From: Planctomycetota bacterium
GTDB lineage: Bacteria > Planctomycetota > UBA1135 > UBA2386
Assembly (NCBI GenBank): GCA_028281765.1
Contig: JANQJF010000119.1
Span: 44,402 to 108,401, forward strand
Direction of reading: 5' to 3'
DNA: 64,000 nt
The position numbers were made by a program, and so were the translations under genes. Numbering within the stretch: the first letter of the stretch is position 1; each line of letters begins with the position of its first letter. The notes beneath the pieces are model-generated. The model was given only the letters and a program-made list of their open reading frames with translations. It was not told the DNA's origin and searched no databases. Shown piece after piece: positions 19,153 to 28,268 of the stretch.

Positions 19153-19727
19153 GCCGCATCCAGGCCTAGCGTCTTGTGATACCAAGCGCGGAACGCCTCT
19201 CGAATGCTGACGGCTAACCAGAGGATCTCAGCAAAGCACGCCTCGAGAAGCTCTGAACAGGAGGATCCCAAGAACTCGTGAAGGTCTCGTCGCCCCGCGG
19301 ACGCGCACATGCTGGCGAGCTTCACCAGGTGAGGCTCGATCTGCTCGAGCTGCTTCACCTCCTTGACGCTTGGCGCTCGCAAGAAGGCTGCCGCTCCTAC
19401 GTCGCATGCTGTCTGATCCAGCGCTGGCAGCCCCACCGCCGTTCCTCTCGCAAGGTCCCCGTAGCCCTCTCGAAGCGCGGCTTGCGCTGCAAAAAAGGCA
19501 CAGTCGAACTCCATATGCAGCGCGTTCAGGACTTCCTCGGACTGAATACCCACGCGGCAGGTAAGGCGCCCGGTGTAGATCACACCACACCGCGGGTACA
19601 GATCAGACGCAACCAACGGGTCAGACGCCTGCACGGATTCCCGCTCTGACTCGCGAAGCTCCGAATCGCCGTAGATGGCGAACCCAGCCTGAGTCGCGAA
19701 TTTTGTCACCACAGAATCACCAGTCAT
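19149..19727 (-). CDS. Hypothetical protein
   Basis: MTGDSVVTKFATQAGFAIYGDSELRE...; 4-nt overlap with the wHTH gene downstream. Confidence 0.5.
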   Translation of the reverse strand: MTGDSVVTKFATQAGFAIYGDSELRESERESVQASDPLVASDLYPRCGVIYTGRLTCRVGIQSEEVLNALHMEFDCAFFAAQAALREGYGDLARGTAVGLPALDQTACDVGAAAFLRAPSVKEVKQLEQIEPHLVKLASMCASAGRRDLHEFLGSSCSELLEACFAEILWLAVSIREAFRAWYHKTLGLDAA

Positions 19728-19895
19728 TTTCGACACCTCTTCACTAAGGAACCAGAAAGCGACAACGCCGACAATCGACGCTGCTTGCGCTCTATCGACG
19801 CACGCGCCCCGAACCCGAGTTCCGTCCTTACTCCGGTATTGGCAGCGAGATGGAGACGTGTCTTGGCGACATGTCTTCGCACTCGCAGTGAACGA

Positions 19896-19909
19896 CAAGA
19901 CATGTCTTG
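19896..19909. promoter_or_regulatory. Perfect 14-bp palindrome CAAGACATGTCTTG with half-site copies at 19857-19877
   Basis: Seen directly in the divergent intergenic region next to the wHTH gene pair. Confidence 0.5.
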
Positions 19910-19987
19910 CGAGTCGTGCGGGAGTGCCCCTACTTCCAAGTAGGGAATCTGTGCCGCAACGCCTAAGTACCCTGGACTCCATCAGTT

Positions 19988-20632
19988 TTGATGGCACACA
20001 TAACTCCGAAGGCTCGCGCCCCTCCTACACTGGTGTATTCACGACTTGAGAATCGAGACCACCGGGATTGGGACGCCGTGCTCGCCGACTGGCAGATACC
20101 TGAGTTCTTCCCCTGCGACACGACCCTGACTGAGTTCGTGCTCGCCTGCCTCGATCACCAAGGGCGAAAGAGTGACCCTGCGATTCACGCCTTCCCGCTC
20201 TCCACACCAACCGTCATAACCGCGTACGAGCACGACTCATGGCAGACGCTTGGAGACCTGCGCCCCGAGCGCATAGGGCAAGACCCTCCACGGGATGAGG
20301 GACTTCGCAATCCGGGAACTCGCTACTTGCACGCCGACTACCTTCTGTTCGCTCCTCCTTACGGACAGCTCTCACTCGACGCCACGATCCACCTTGGAAT
20401 CAGCATGGAATCGGTTGAAGCGGAAGACATCAGCGTACACCTCCTCACTCCCAAGCGTCCAGATCAGTGCCTCCGCCGAATCGAGTCCTGCATTCCCTTC
20501 CTCGAACAAACGGACCAGCACAACGTTTACCAACGTTCCTGGCCAAGATACCGACAGGGAAGTGGATGGCCGCGGAGCGACGCAGGCCTTGTCTACAAAC
20601 GCTTCGTCAAGAAGGATCGCGATGACATCTAG
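19988..20632 (+). CDS. Hypothetical protein
   Basis: 214 aa ORF; overlaps the next ORF start (ATG 20622). Confidence 0.55.
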   Translation: MMAHITPKARAPPTLVYSRLENRDHRDWDAVLADWQIPEFFPCDTTLTEFVLACLDHQGRKSDPAIHAFPLSTPTVITAYEHDSWQTLGDLRPERIGQDPPRDEGLRNPGTRYLHADYLLFAPPYGQLSLDATIHLGISMESVEAEDISVHLLTPKRPDQCLRRIESCIPFLEQTDQHNVYQRSWPRYRQGSGWPRSDAGLVYKRFVKKDRDDI

Positions 20633-22397
20633 CAGAACTATTCCAGAGATCACCAGAGTGTTCTTGCACGCGAGTCGCGACCGCATCGATATCGAAACTC
20701 CCGCAGGGACTTTTAAAGCCTGGCCGACGGGTCTAGCGTTCACACGTGTGTTCAACGTAATGGCGTGCAGCATCGTCGCCCGCGGCAACCACGAGGATCC
20801 TGAGAGTCCATTCGGCGGCGTAACTCTGGACGACATGCGCCGATTCGGCTACCCGATCGACGCCCTTCCGAGAAACTTCCACGAGAACTGGCAGGACACG
20901 TCACGGCGAGTCAAAGAAGACGGATCTCGAAGAGTCTGGAAGATCATAGACAAAAACGGAAATCTGACCGACTTGAGTGAACAGGCAGAGTTCGGCAAAG
21001 TCATGCTCCTCGCAAATCACAAGCACGGAAGCGATGTAACGCGATACGCAGTGAACCCGAAGGTCAATCCAGAGCTGGAAGATTCACTACGAACACAGAT
21101 CGAGTCCACGATGCAGCGCACTACGGAGCGCCGAACCACGACCGCATTATCGCCGGAACGGCCCTCGCCGGACACTACAATCACCCAGCAGGAAACCTCC
21201 GTCGCCCAAGGTATTTCATCCTTCAGCTCCCTATCGGACGCTTGTGATAGTTCGCCTCGTCTTATTGCTCGTGGCGCTCTTGATAATACGCTTGCTCAGT
21301 CTGCGTATGGGTGGTTTGTGAATCCTGACAGCGATGTTCTTGATCACCGCGCTGCTTCCTCTTTTCGAACGTTCGTGGACGCGTATCTTTCGGTGTCTGA
21401 GCGCTTCTATCCGCTTCCTGGTGACACGCCGACAGATGACGACGTTTATGAGCCGTTAATTTCGTTGTGGCAAGAAGGTGCGCAGAAAATGAAATTCGCC
21501 GCGCGCGCTAAGTCCGAACGTGCTTCTGACGATATTTGGGATGCCTTTCGCGTCTCGGTGTCTGACGATACTCACCAGTGGGCTTCTTGGATTCGGTTTC
21601 AGTGGACGCCTGAAATCGCCCCCGCATTCAAGGTCCGCGCCGGAGACTGGAGGACCCGACTCTCTCAAGCCCTTGAACGCGTCACCCCCGCGTTGAGCGC
21701 GGCTGACGTTGGCCTTGTCAGCCTAGCTCGCCACCTTCGAGCTGAACCGCACAAGTTGCACGTGGATCCTGCGTACCGGGGGTTTGGAGACGATCGAGGC
21801 TACGATCCCGCCGTCATCGCGTGCGCGTATGCGTGGAGCTGGCACGCGCGCGGGGCGAGTTACGCACAAACCGGGATCTTTACACGCGTCCACGAATTGC
21901 GAAACTCCGCGGTTTCGCGCCGCACTGACAAGAGTCGCGACTATCGAACGATTGACCCGGTCATCGATTGGTCACGCATAGTCAGCGACTGGCTTGTCAA
22001 TGGCGTCGTTGATCGGGACCCATCACGATTCTGCGACATACTTCGCCGCATGCGCAACGCCTGCCAGGAGGGTCAAGAGTACCACAACACCATCCAAGAG
22101 ATACAGGATTCTGTGACACCTGACGAACGAGTACGACATATGGAACGCGCTATTTCCCGTGTCGTCGATCACGCAGACATGCCGAATCCGTCAGGTGACC
22201 GGACCTGGAGCAAGAACCTACGTACCCACGCCGCGGTCACTGCCGCCACCAGACCAAGCCGCTACATCCTGCTGGAAGTAATCGAGCCGGATGGAACACT
22301 ACGCGCAGCAGACCTGGAAGACTGGTACCGCCAACGCCGATTGCGCGAAAGGGCATGGAAGACGCTTCAGACCGCGAACAATCAACCGACCAAGTAG
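20622..22397 (+). CDS. Hypothetical protein, 592 aa
   Basis: Long ORF, MTSSRTIPEITRVFLHASRDRIDIETPAGTFKAWPTG...; no recognised domain. Confidence 0.65.
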   Translation: MTSSRTIPEITRVFLHASRDRIDIETPAGTFKAWPTGLAFTRVFNVMACSIVARGNHEDPESPFGGVTLDDMRRFGYPIDALPRNFHENWQDTSRRVKEDGSRRVWKIIDKNGNLTDLSEQAEFGKVMLLANHKHGSDVTRYAVNPKVNPELEDSLRTQIESTMQRTTERRTTTALSPERPSPDTTITQQETSVAQGISSFSSLSDACDSSPRLIARGALDNTLAQSAYGWFVNPDSDVLDHRAASSFRTFVDAYLSVSERFYPLPGDTPTDDDVYEPLISLWQEGAQKMKFAARAKSERASDDIWDAFRVSVSDDTHQWASWIRFQWTPEIAPAFKVRAGDWRTRLSQALERVTPALSAADVGLVSLARHLRAEPHKLHVDPAYRGFGDDRGYDPAVIACAYAWSWHARGASYAQTGIFTRVHELRNSAVSRRTDKSRDYRTIDPVIDWSRIVSDWLVNGVVDRDPSRFCDILRRMRNACQEGQEYHNTIQEIQDSVTPDERVRHMERAISRVVDHADMPNPSGDRTWSKNLRTHAAVTAATRPSRYILLEVIEPDGTLRAADLEDWYRQRRLRERAWKTLQTANNQPTK

Positions 22398-22646
22398 ACG
22401 AGCCCAGAGCTCGTCCGACCCGACCCCTCCTTCTGTCTCGTTCTCTCCGCGGGCTGAGTTTTCGCCTGACATCCCCGCGGCTTGGCGGCTGCCGCCTCGC
22501 CCGGGTTCGTGTCCTGCCCCATCAGCCATCGACGCAGCTCGGTCTCGCTTGCTCCATTCGATTCCCTGGCGCCACCTCAGGCTTCCTCGTGGGATATCGC
22601 TGCACTTCTTCGTCACGTTTTGTTCGTGTCGTTCCACTACGAGGTC

Positions 22647-23297
22647 ATGGGTTCGCATGATCTTCGGTTTGTGCTTCGTGGCGTTGCGAACAACACCTCT
22701 GTTGAGATTCTCGGGATTGGCTCTTTCGATGAGAAGCTTCGCCGTTTCGTTCTGGACTGTTCGTCTTCGGCGGCGTCGCTGCATTGGGATGCGTCACTTT
22801 TCGTCGTTGGGAGTCTTGATCCCGTCATCGTGGCAGCTCAGGTGTCGCCGCGGGTGCTCGCTGCTGTTCATCGCGGTCTTCCCGTGGTTTCTCGTGCACT
22901 TGCGTTGTTCGAGGATGAGGACGAACGTGTCGTCGGGCGTGTGGAGTGTTCAGCCGTCTTGCAGGGGGCGAGCGATCTGCTTTGCGTGGAGTCCCAACTC
23001 CTTCGCGCGCGCACCGAGCTTGAAGCGGGTGAACGCATTGCCGGCACGGATGGGTTGCTCGCTGGTGTTCTCAGTCCCGTGACGAACTCCTCCCTTCTCT
23101 TCTCCGCGACGCTTCCCCTTCGCTCTGATCGTGGGGCGCGCTACCGGGGACTCTGGACGTCTCGCGTGACTTGCTCCGATGACCACGACGTTGAACGACC
23201 GTGTCCGCTCGAGATGACCGTGATGTTGGAACGCTCGGTGACCGAGCAGGCCGGTGATGCTGACGATCTTCACGTCGTGATCACGCCCGTCAGTTGA
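22647..23297 (+). CDS. Hypothetical protein
   Basis: MGSHDLRFVLRGVANNTSVEILGIGSFDEKLRRF...VTCSDDHDVERPCPLEMTVMLE. Confidence 0.5.
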   Translation: MGSHDLRFVLRGVANNTSVEILGIGSFDEKLRRFVLDCSSSAASLHWDASLFVVGSLDPVIVAAQVSPRVLAAVHRGLPVVSRALALFEDEDERVVGRVECSAVLQGASDLLCVESQLLRARTELEAGERIAGTDGLLAGVLSPVTNSSLLFSATLPLRSDRGARYRGLWTSRVTCSDDHDVERPCPLEMTVMLERSVTEQAGDADDLHVVITPVS

Positions 23298-23418
23298 CGA
23301 ACGCGCACTGGCTGTCGCGGCCCGGCTGGCTTGGAATTGTTGAGCAGGTGAGTCTGAGCGGTGGAATGGCACATCCACGAACCGAAAGGTTGAAATACTT
23401 CGACGTCTTCGCTCGCGC

Positions 23419-23817
23419 ATGGACGTTGCGAAGAACTGGTTTCGGCAGGCAAGAGAGGATCTTGATACAGCGCGAGCACTGCTTGATTCGAGCGGGTTCT
23501 ACGCGGTCGCGCAGTTCTGTCATCAAGCAGTCGAGAAGGGGTTGAAGGCAGTCCACATGCATCGGACGGGAGCGCTTGCTCCTCGTGGTCACAGCCTTAC
23601 AAAGCTGGCGGATCTTGTGGCATTGCCGGGTGACTTCCGGCCTGCTGTGCTTGCTATCAATCCGACCTATGCGTTGAGCAAGTACCCTGATGCTGCGCGC
23701 GGTGTGCCTGCCGATCTCTTTGATCGAGAGCAGGTCGAACTCATGATCAACAACGCGAAGGAGGTGCTCTCATGGGGGATATCACAGATGCCCGGCAGTC
23801 GCTTGCAGCCTTCTTGA
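23419..23817 (+). CDS. HEPN-domain protein (HEPN/MNT pair)
   Basis: WFRQAREDLDTARALLDSSGFYAVAQFCHQAVEKGLKAVHMHRTG...HSLTKL. Confidence 0.85.
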   Translation: MDVAKNWFRQAREDLDTARALLDSSGFYAVAQFCHQAVEKGLKAVHMHRTGALAPRGHSLTKLADLVALPGDFRPAVLAINPTYALSKYPDAARGVPADLFDREQVELMINNAKEVLSWGISQMPGSRLQPS

Positions 23818-24098
23818 AGCGTGTTCGCTCCGCGTACAAGGATGTCCGCGTCATTCTCTTCGGATCTCGAGCTCGCGGCGATGCGCGTGAGTGGAGTGAC
23901 TACGACGTCCTCCTGATCTCTCCCTCGTTTAGGACGATGAAGTTCTATGATCGGCTCGTCGACGCTGGAAGGCACATGTGGGGTACCGGCCTTGATATCG
24001 ACATGATCTGCCTCACACCCGATGAGTTCGAGAAGCGCAGAAACGAAGTCTCCATCATCGGTGTGGCCGCTCGCGAGGGTGTCGAACTTACCGCCTAA
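23772..24098 (+). CDS. MNT-type minimal nucleotidyltransferase
   Basis: VRVILFGSRARGDAREWSDYDVLLIS (GSxxxG...SDxD); overlaps the HEPN ORF. Confidence 0.9.
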   Translation: MGDITDARQSLAAFLKRVRSAYKDVRVILFGSRARGDAREWSDYDVLLISPSFRTMKFYDRLVDAGRHMWGTGLDIDMICLTPDEFEKRRNEVSIIGVAAREGVELTA

Positions 24099-24204
24099 CC
24101 GAGCATCACCGCGGACCTGCCTAGCTCATTCAGTACTCGTATTCCGGAGCTTCCCTCAGGACCGTTTTCGTTGTCGAACGCACTCTGTGGTTGTTCTGTG
24201 ACGT

Positions 24205-24453
24205 CTAGCGTCCGGCCGCCTTCTCTGCTGCTCGAAGGAGTGCGCTTGGCGTGGTCCCAAGAGCTTTCGCAAGCAGGAGGATGGAGCGCACCGTCGGGTT
24301 CCTGACCCCTCGTTCAACCCCGCTGATGTAGGTGCGGTCCAGCTCGGCTTCGAGTCCGACGTCTTCTTGCGACGAACCGATTCGTTCTCGCGCTGCTCGC
24401 ACGGCTTCACCGAATGCGCGCAGGAACCGGTCCACATCGTCTTCACTCGTCAC
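24205..24453 (-). CDS. XRE-family HTH regulator
   Basis: AVRAARERIGSSQEDVGLEAELDRTYISGVERGVRNPTVRSILLLAKALG; GTG start. Confidence 0.85.
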   Translation of the reverse strand: MTSEDDVDRFLRAFGEAVRAARERIGSSQEDVGLEAELDRTYISGVERGVRNPTVRSILLLAKALGTTPSALLRAAEKAAGR

Positions 24454-24473
24454 GAACGCAAAGTGTTCGCGCC

Positions 24474-24504
24474 GTGACGTTTACGTCTACGGACTATACG
24501 TCAC
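24474..24504. promoter_or_regulatory. Inverted repeat GTGACGT-N17-ACGTCAC upstream of XRE gene
   Basis: Seen directly; fits an autoregulatory operator. Confidence 0.4.
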
Positions 24505-24618
24505 ATCCGCCCTCGTTGCCAGAACGTGACTCATAGTCTACATTCCTCAGCATTCGCTTTCTCGCCTGCGGGCAATCCCCCTCTCTTCACACGCACGTGT
24601 TCGCCAGGAGACGCCACG

Positions 24619-26643
24619 ATGACGACCACCCCGCCCTCTCGCCTGTTCTGCGCCATTCTCAGCCTTCCCTGCGCTGTTCTGGGAAGCTGCAGCCGTGGAA
24701 GCAGCAGCGGCTCTGATGCTGCCAGCCTTCGCTCCGCTCCTCAGATCACGAGCACACCCACAACGACGGTCGTGGTTGGTGAGCCCTGGTCGTACACGCC
24801 GACCGCCGCGGGGACGCCGACGCCGACGATTTCCATGGACGCCTTCCCGACGTGGGTCTCCGTGCAGAACGGAACGCTCACCGGAACACCCGCAGCATCG
24901 AACGCGGCGTCGCACACGGTTTCGATCAGTGCTGCGAACGGTGTTGCGCCTCAGGCTGTTCAGACGTTCGAGCTCGTCGTGTCGGAATCGTCGTCGCGCG
25001 CGCCTGAGTTCACGAGCGCACCGCCCGTTTCTGCGCAGGTTGGCGTGTTGTGGTCGTACATCCCCACGGTTTCGGGAACACCCGCGCCGGGTCTTTCGTT
25101 GGAGTCCGCGCCTTCGTGGCTCGTCTTCGCTGACGGAGCGGTTGCCGGCACGCCCGTGGAGGGCGATGAGGGACTGACGAGTGTCGTTCTTGTCGCGTCG
25201 AATGGCGTGAGTCCTGATGCGCGGCATGCGTTCTCCCTCATGGTGCGGGATCGGTGGGAGTCGAACGATGTTTGGCAGGAGGCAACGTCGATCACCCCTG
25301 AGGTAGAGCAGCGCCATGTCTTTTACGAAGCAGGCGACACGGACTGGTTGACGTTCAACCTCTCCGCTGCTGCTGACGTATCCGTCGTGACGAATGGTGA
25401 AGCGGGCGGCGCGACGATGCTTGAACTCTTCGGTCCGAGCGCGCTCGTGAGTATTGCTTCTGCTGGCGCGGGCTCAGGATTTGCCAGCCTTCCCGCTACA
25501 CCGCTGCAGCCGGGCGTGTACTGGGTTCGGATCACTGACCCGCTCGGATCGAGTATTGCTCCTTCGTATACCGTCCTCGTCTCAGCTTCTGAGTTGTCAT
25601 GGATGGAGCTTCCGAGCGGTGTTCCGAACGTTCCCCAACCGCGGTTTGAGCACACTGCTGTCTGGACGGGATCAGAGATGGTCGTGTGGGGTGGGCGCTC
25701 AGGCGCCGCTGCCGCTACTCATTTCGACACGGGCGGTGTGTACGATCCGGTGACGAACACGTGGCGTCGTACGTCGATGAACGGTGCCCCCGCCCCTCGA
25801 GCGCGGCACACTGCTGTGTGGACCGGGACTGAAATGCTCGTGTGGGGCGGATTCCCTGACACGCTCGGCCCTTCTCATGGCGGTCGGTATCACCCTGCTT
25901 CTGACTCGTGGCTACCGATTCCTTCTGCTCCCGGTGCGCTTGGTGATTGGCATACCGCCGTGTGGACGGGAACGGAGATGCTCGTCTTCGGCGGGTTCGG
26001 AACACCCACCGGCTACCGCTACAACCCGCAAACGAACGAATGGTCGACGATGTCGACGAACGGGAACGGTGGCAGCCGCTACGCGCACACAGCGACCTGG
26101 CTCCCGCTCACGAACGCGATGCTCGTGCTTGGTGGATACCATTCCTCGACTGAAATCGCGGAGCCGCGCCTGTACTATCCCGCAACGGACCAGTGGGTGC
26201 CGGCTGCTTCGTACCCGCCGGGCTACCCGGGAGCGCGTTGGGCAACGGCGTTACTGATAGGAAACGATGTGCTTCCCTGGGGCGGATGCCATCCGCAGCT
26301 CAACCAGCTCAACACCGGCGCGACGTATCATCCACCAGCGCCTGATTGGTGGTCTCGGATTCCGCCTGCTCCCATCCAAGCGCGTGAGTCGCACACCGCT
26401 GTTTGGACGGGGACTGACATGATCATCTTCGGTGGGTGGAACGGCTCGAACGCGATCGCTGATGGCGGCATCTACAATCCCGTGACGGATTCTTGGGTCA
26501 TGATGAACGCCGCGGACGGTCCTTCACCACGCCACAATCACACCGCGGTCTGGGATGACGCGGGAGGTCGCATGATCATCTGGGGAGGACACCAAACCGG
26601 CATCGGAGCGCTCGGAGACGGCGGCATCTACTACCCGCAGTGA
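24619..26643 (+). CDS. Secreted lipoprotein with Ig-like and Kelch repeats
   Basis: Lipobox-like LGSCSRG; PTISMDAFPTWVSVQNGTLTGTP (putative Ig); repeated HTAVWTGTEMLVWGG Kelch blades. Confidence 0.85.
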   Translation: MTTTPPSRLFCAILSLPCAVLGSCSRGSSSGSDAASLRSAPQITSTPTTTVVVGEPWSYTPTAAGTPTPTISMDAFPTWVSVQNGTLTGTPAASNAASHTVSISAANGVAPQAVQTFELVVSESSSRAPEFTSAPPVSAQVGVLWSYIPTVSGTPAPGLSLESAPSWLVFADGAVAGTPVEGDEGLTSVVLVASNGVSPDARHAFSLMVRDRWESNDVWQEATSITPEVEQRHVFYEAGDTDWLTFNLSAAADVSVVTNGEAGGATMLELFGPSALVSIASAGAGSGFASLPATPLQPGVYWVRITDPLGSSIAPSYTVLVSASELSWMELPSGVPNVPQPRFEHTAVWTGSEMVVWGGRSGAAAATHFDTGGVYDPVTNTWRRTSMNGAPAPRARHTAVWTGTEMLVWGGFPDTLGPSHGGRYHPASDSWLPIPSAPGALGDWHTAVWTGTEMLVFGGFGTPTGYRYNPQTNEWSTMSTNGNGGSRYAHTATWLPLTNAMLVLGGYHSSTEIAEPRLYYPATDQWVPAASYPPGYPGARWATALLIGNDVLPWGGCHPQLNQLNTGATYHPPAPDWWSRIPPAPIQARESHTAVWTGTDMIIFGGWNGSNAIADGGIYNPVTDSWVMMNAADGPSPRHNHTAVWDDAGGRMIIWGGHQTGIGALGDGGIYYPQ

Positions 26644-26829
26644 GCCCTGTCGGCGGCCTCCCCGTTGCAAGAAGCGCTCCTTTCCGTTCGCCGTGAGCAG
26701 CGCTTGGAACAGTTCGTCTGAGCTCGCAGCGTACGAGATCAACCCTTGCGCGAGTACTTGGTCTCTCATTTGCCGCACCCGCCGCTTGGGTCCAGGACGT
26801 CCTCTCGCCTCGTTCCTGCTTGGTAAGCC

Positions 26830-26857
26830 AAAAAAGGGGACGCCCTTTCGGGCGTCC
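26830..26857 (-). terminator. Rho-independent terminator (minus strand)
   Basis: GGACGCCC-TTTC-GGGCGTCC preceded on + by A6, i.e. a U tract on the minus strand. Confidence 0.75.
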
Positions 26858-26913
26858 GTTGTCAATCAGTGCATGCTTCTTCGAATTTTACCCAGTCGAA
26901 TCGAGGGTTGCTC

Positions 26914-27189
26914 TTACTGCATGCTGCTCCAACCGTTCTTACCATTTGTTCTTTGGTTGCTTGGTCGTTGACTTCTCGTATCGCTTCCGCGAGTTGTTTG
27001 AAGTCTTGTCGCGTCATCATCGTTTTTTGTTGGCCTGAAGAACGCTGAGACTTTTGATCGTCGGTCGTACACTTTGATGTATGGACCGTTGTCGTCTTCG
27101 TTGAGCCAGAGCGCGAATCCTGCAGGACTCGTGTAGTCTGGTCCTCGCGTGTCTTCTGACGTCGCAAGCGCTGTTTGTTTTTGTGCCAT
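26914..27189 (-). CDS. Small phage/plasmid-like protein
   Basis: GGAGGTG SD then MAQKQTALATSEDTRGPDYTSPAGFALWLNEDDNGPYIKVYDRR; the 3' part overlaps a second reading frame (MMTRQDFKQLAEAIREVNDQ...SNPRFDWVKFEEACTD). Confidence 0.5.
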   Translation of the reverse strand: MAQKQTALATSEDTRGPDYTSPAGFALWLNEDDNGPYIKVYDRRSKVSAFFRPTKNDDDATRLQTTRGSDTRSQRPSNQRTNGKNGWSSMQ

Positions 27190-27196
27190 TTCACAC

Positions 27197-27232
27197 CTCC
27201 ACGTTTAGTTGCTTGAACTAATAAACGTGGAG
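27197..27232. promoter_or_regulatory. Long inverted repeat CTCCACGTTTAGTT-gcttg-AACTA(at)AACGTGGAG
   Basis: Seen directly immediately upstream of the 27189 start. Confidence 0.6.
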
Positions 27233-27417
27233 CGCTCCCTTCTAAGCAGGGGGCGGAGTGCTGAACCTTCCCTTACGCTTTCGAGTAGCACGTCAAAGCC
27301 TAAGATGGAAGCGTGAAAGCAGCGTCCTGCGAGCCTTCAAACGAGAAAAGCCACCTCAATCCGCGCATGCTTCACCATACCGTGAGGTTTATTACCTTTG
27401 TCGTCGTTTTCTCGCGC

Positions 27418-27624
27418 ATGGGTTCGAAGACGACGATTGCTGTTTCGTTGCGTGTTCATCGCATGCTGTGTTCGTTCATGCGCGCAAGTTCGGATCCTCA
27501 GCAGAGTCTTGATTCTGTGCTTCGCTCCGTTCTTGCAGAGGAATTGAAAAAGCGTCGTCCTCGTGTTCCGCGATCGCTTGCTGGTCGCTTTCCCGCGTTC
27601 GCTGAGGCGTCGAAGGAGTCGTGA
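27418..27624 (+). CDS. Small protein, possible antitoxin-like
   Basis: MGSKTTIAVSLRVHRMLCSFMRASSDPQQSLDSVLRSVLAEELKKRR. Confidence 0.4.
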   Translation: MGSKTTIAVSLRVHRMLCSFMRASSDPQQSLDSVLRSVLAEELKKRRPRVPRSLAGRFPAFAEASKES

Positions 27625-27770
27625 GCAGCCTTCAAACGTTAAGGCGTGGTTTCACCCCGCGGATGCTTCACCACACGCTTCCACGTGTGCCCGCTTACGA
27701 TCCCAGCGCCGCTTCACGGCTGAGAGCGTTGCTCCCATAGCTTTATATAGTGGTAAGACATTCTTACTTC

Positions 27771-28022
27771 ATGGATATCACGAAGTTGAGCACGAAGGGT
27801 CAGGTTGTCATTCCTGAGCGCGTGCGGCGGGGACTTCAGTCTGGAACGCCTTTTCTCGTGTCTCGGCGCGGGAGGCTGATCGTACTCAAACAAGTAGCGG
27901 ATCTTACGAAGCGTGAAGAGCGTGAGTTGTGCGAACTCTCAGCTATCTGGGATGAGGTTGACAGCGGTGCCGGTAAAACGTACGCCGCCGGTGATTTCGT
28001 TGCGGCGATGAAGGAATGGTGA
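27771..28022 (+). CDS. AbrB/SpoVT-type antitoxin
   Basis: MDITKLSTKGQVVIPERVRRGLQSGTPFLVSRRGRLIVLKQ. Confidence 0.9.
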   Translation: MDITKLSTKGQVVIPERVRRGLQSGTPFLVSRRGRLIVLKQVADLTKREERELCELSAIWDEVDSGAGKTYAAGDFVAAMKEW

Positions 28023-28261
28023 GCATCACCGTGAGCGCGACGTTCAAGAAGCAGGTGAGACGACTCGACAAGTCCGACCGTGACAAGCTTGAAAAGCAGG
28101 TTCGCAAAATCATCGTGAACCCACAAGTCGGCAAGCCCCTTCGGTACGGGCGGGGTGAGCGATCCCTCTACGTCAAGCCCTTCCGCTTGGTTTACGCCAT
28201 GCGCGATGACAACATCATCCTCTTGAAGTTCGACCACCGAAAACGCGTGTACCGCACATAG
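28016..28261 (+). CDS. RelE/ParE-family toxin
   Basis: FKKQVRRLDKSDRDKLEKQVRKIIVNPQVGKPLRYGRGERSLYVKPFRLVYAMRDDNIILLKFDHRKRVY; overlaps the antitoxin. Confidence 0.9.
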   Translation: MVSITVSATFKKQVRRLDKSDRDKLEKQVRKIIVNPQVGKPLRYGRGERSLYVKPFRLVYAMRDDNIILLKFDHRKRVYRT

Positions 28262-28268
28262 CGGTTCC

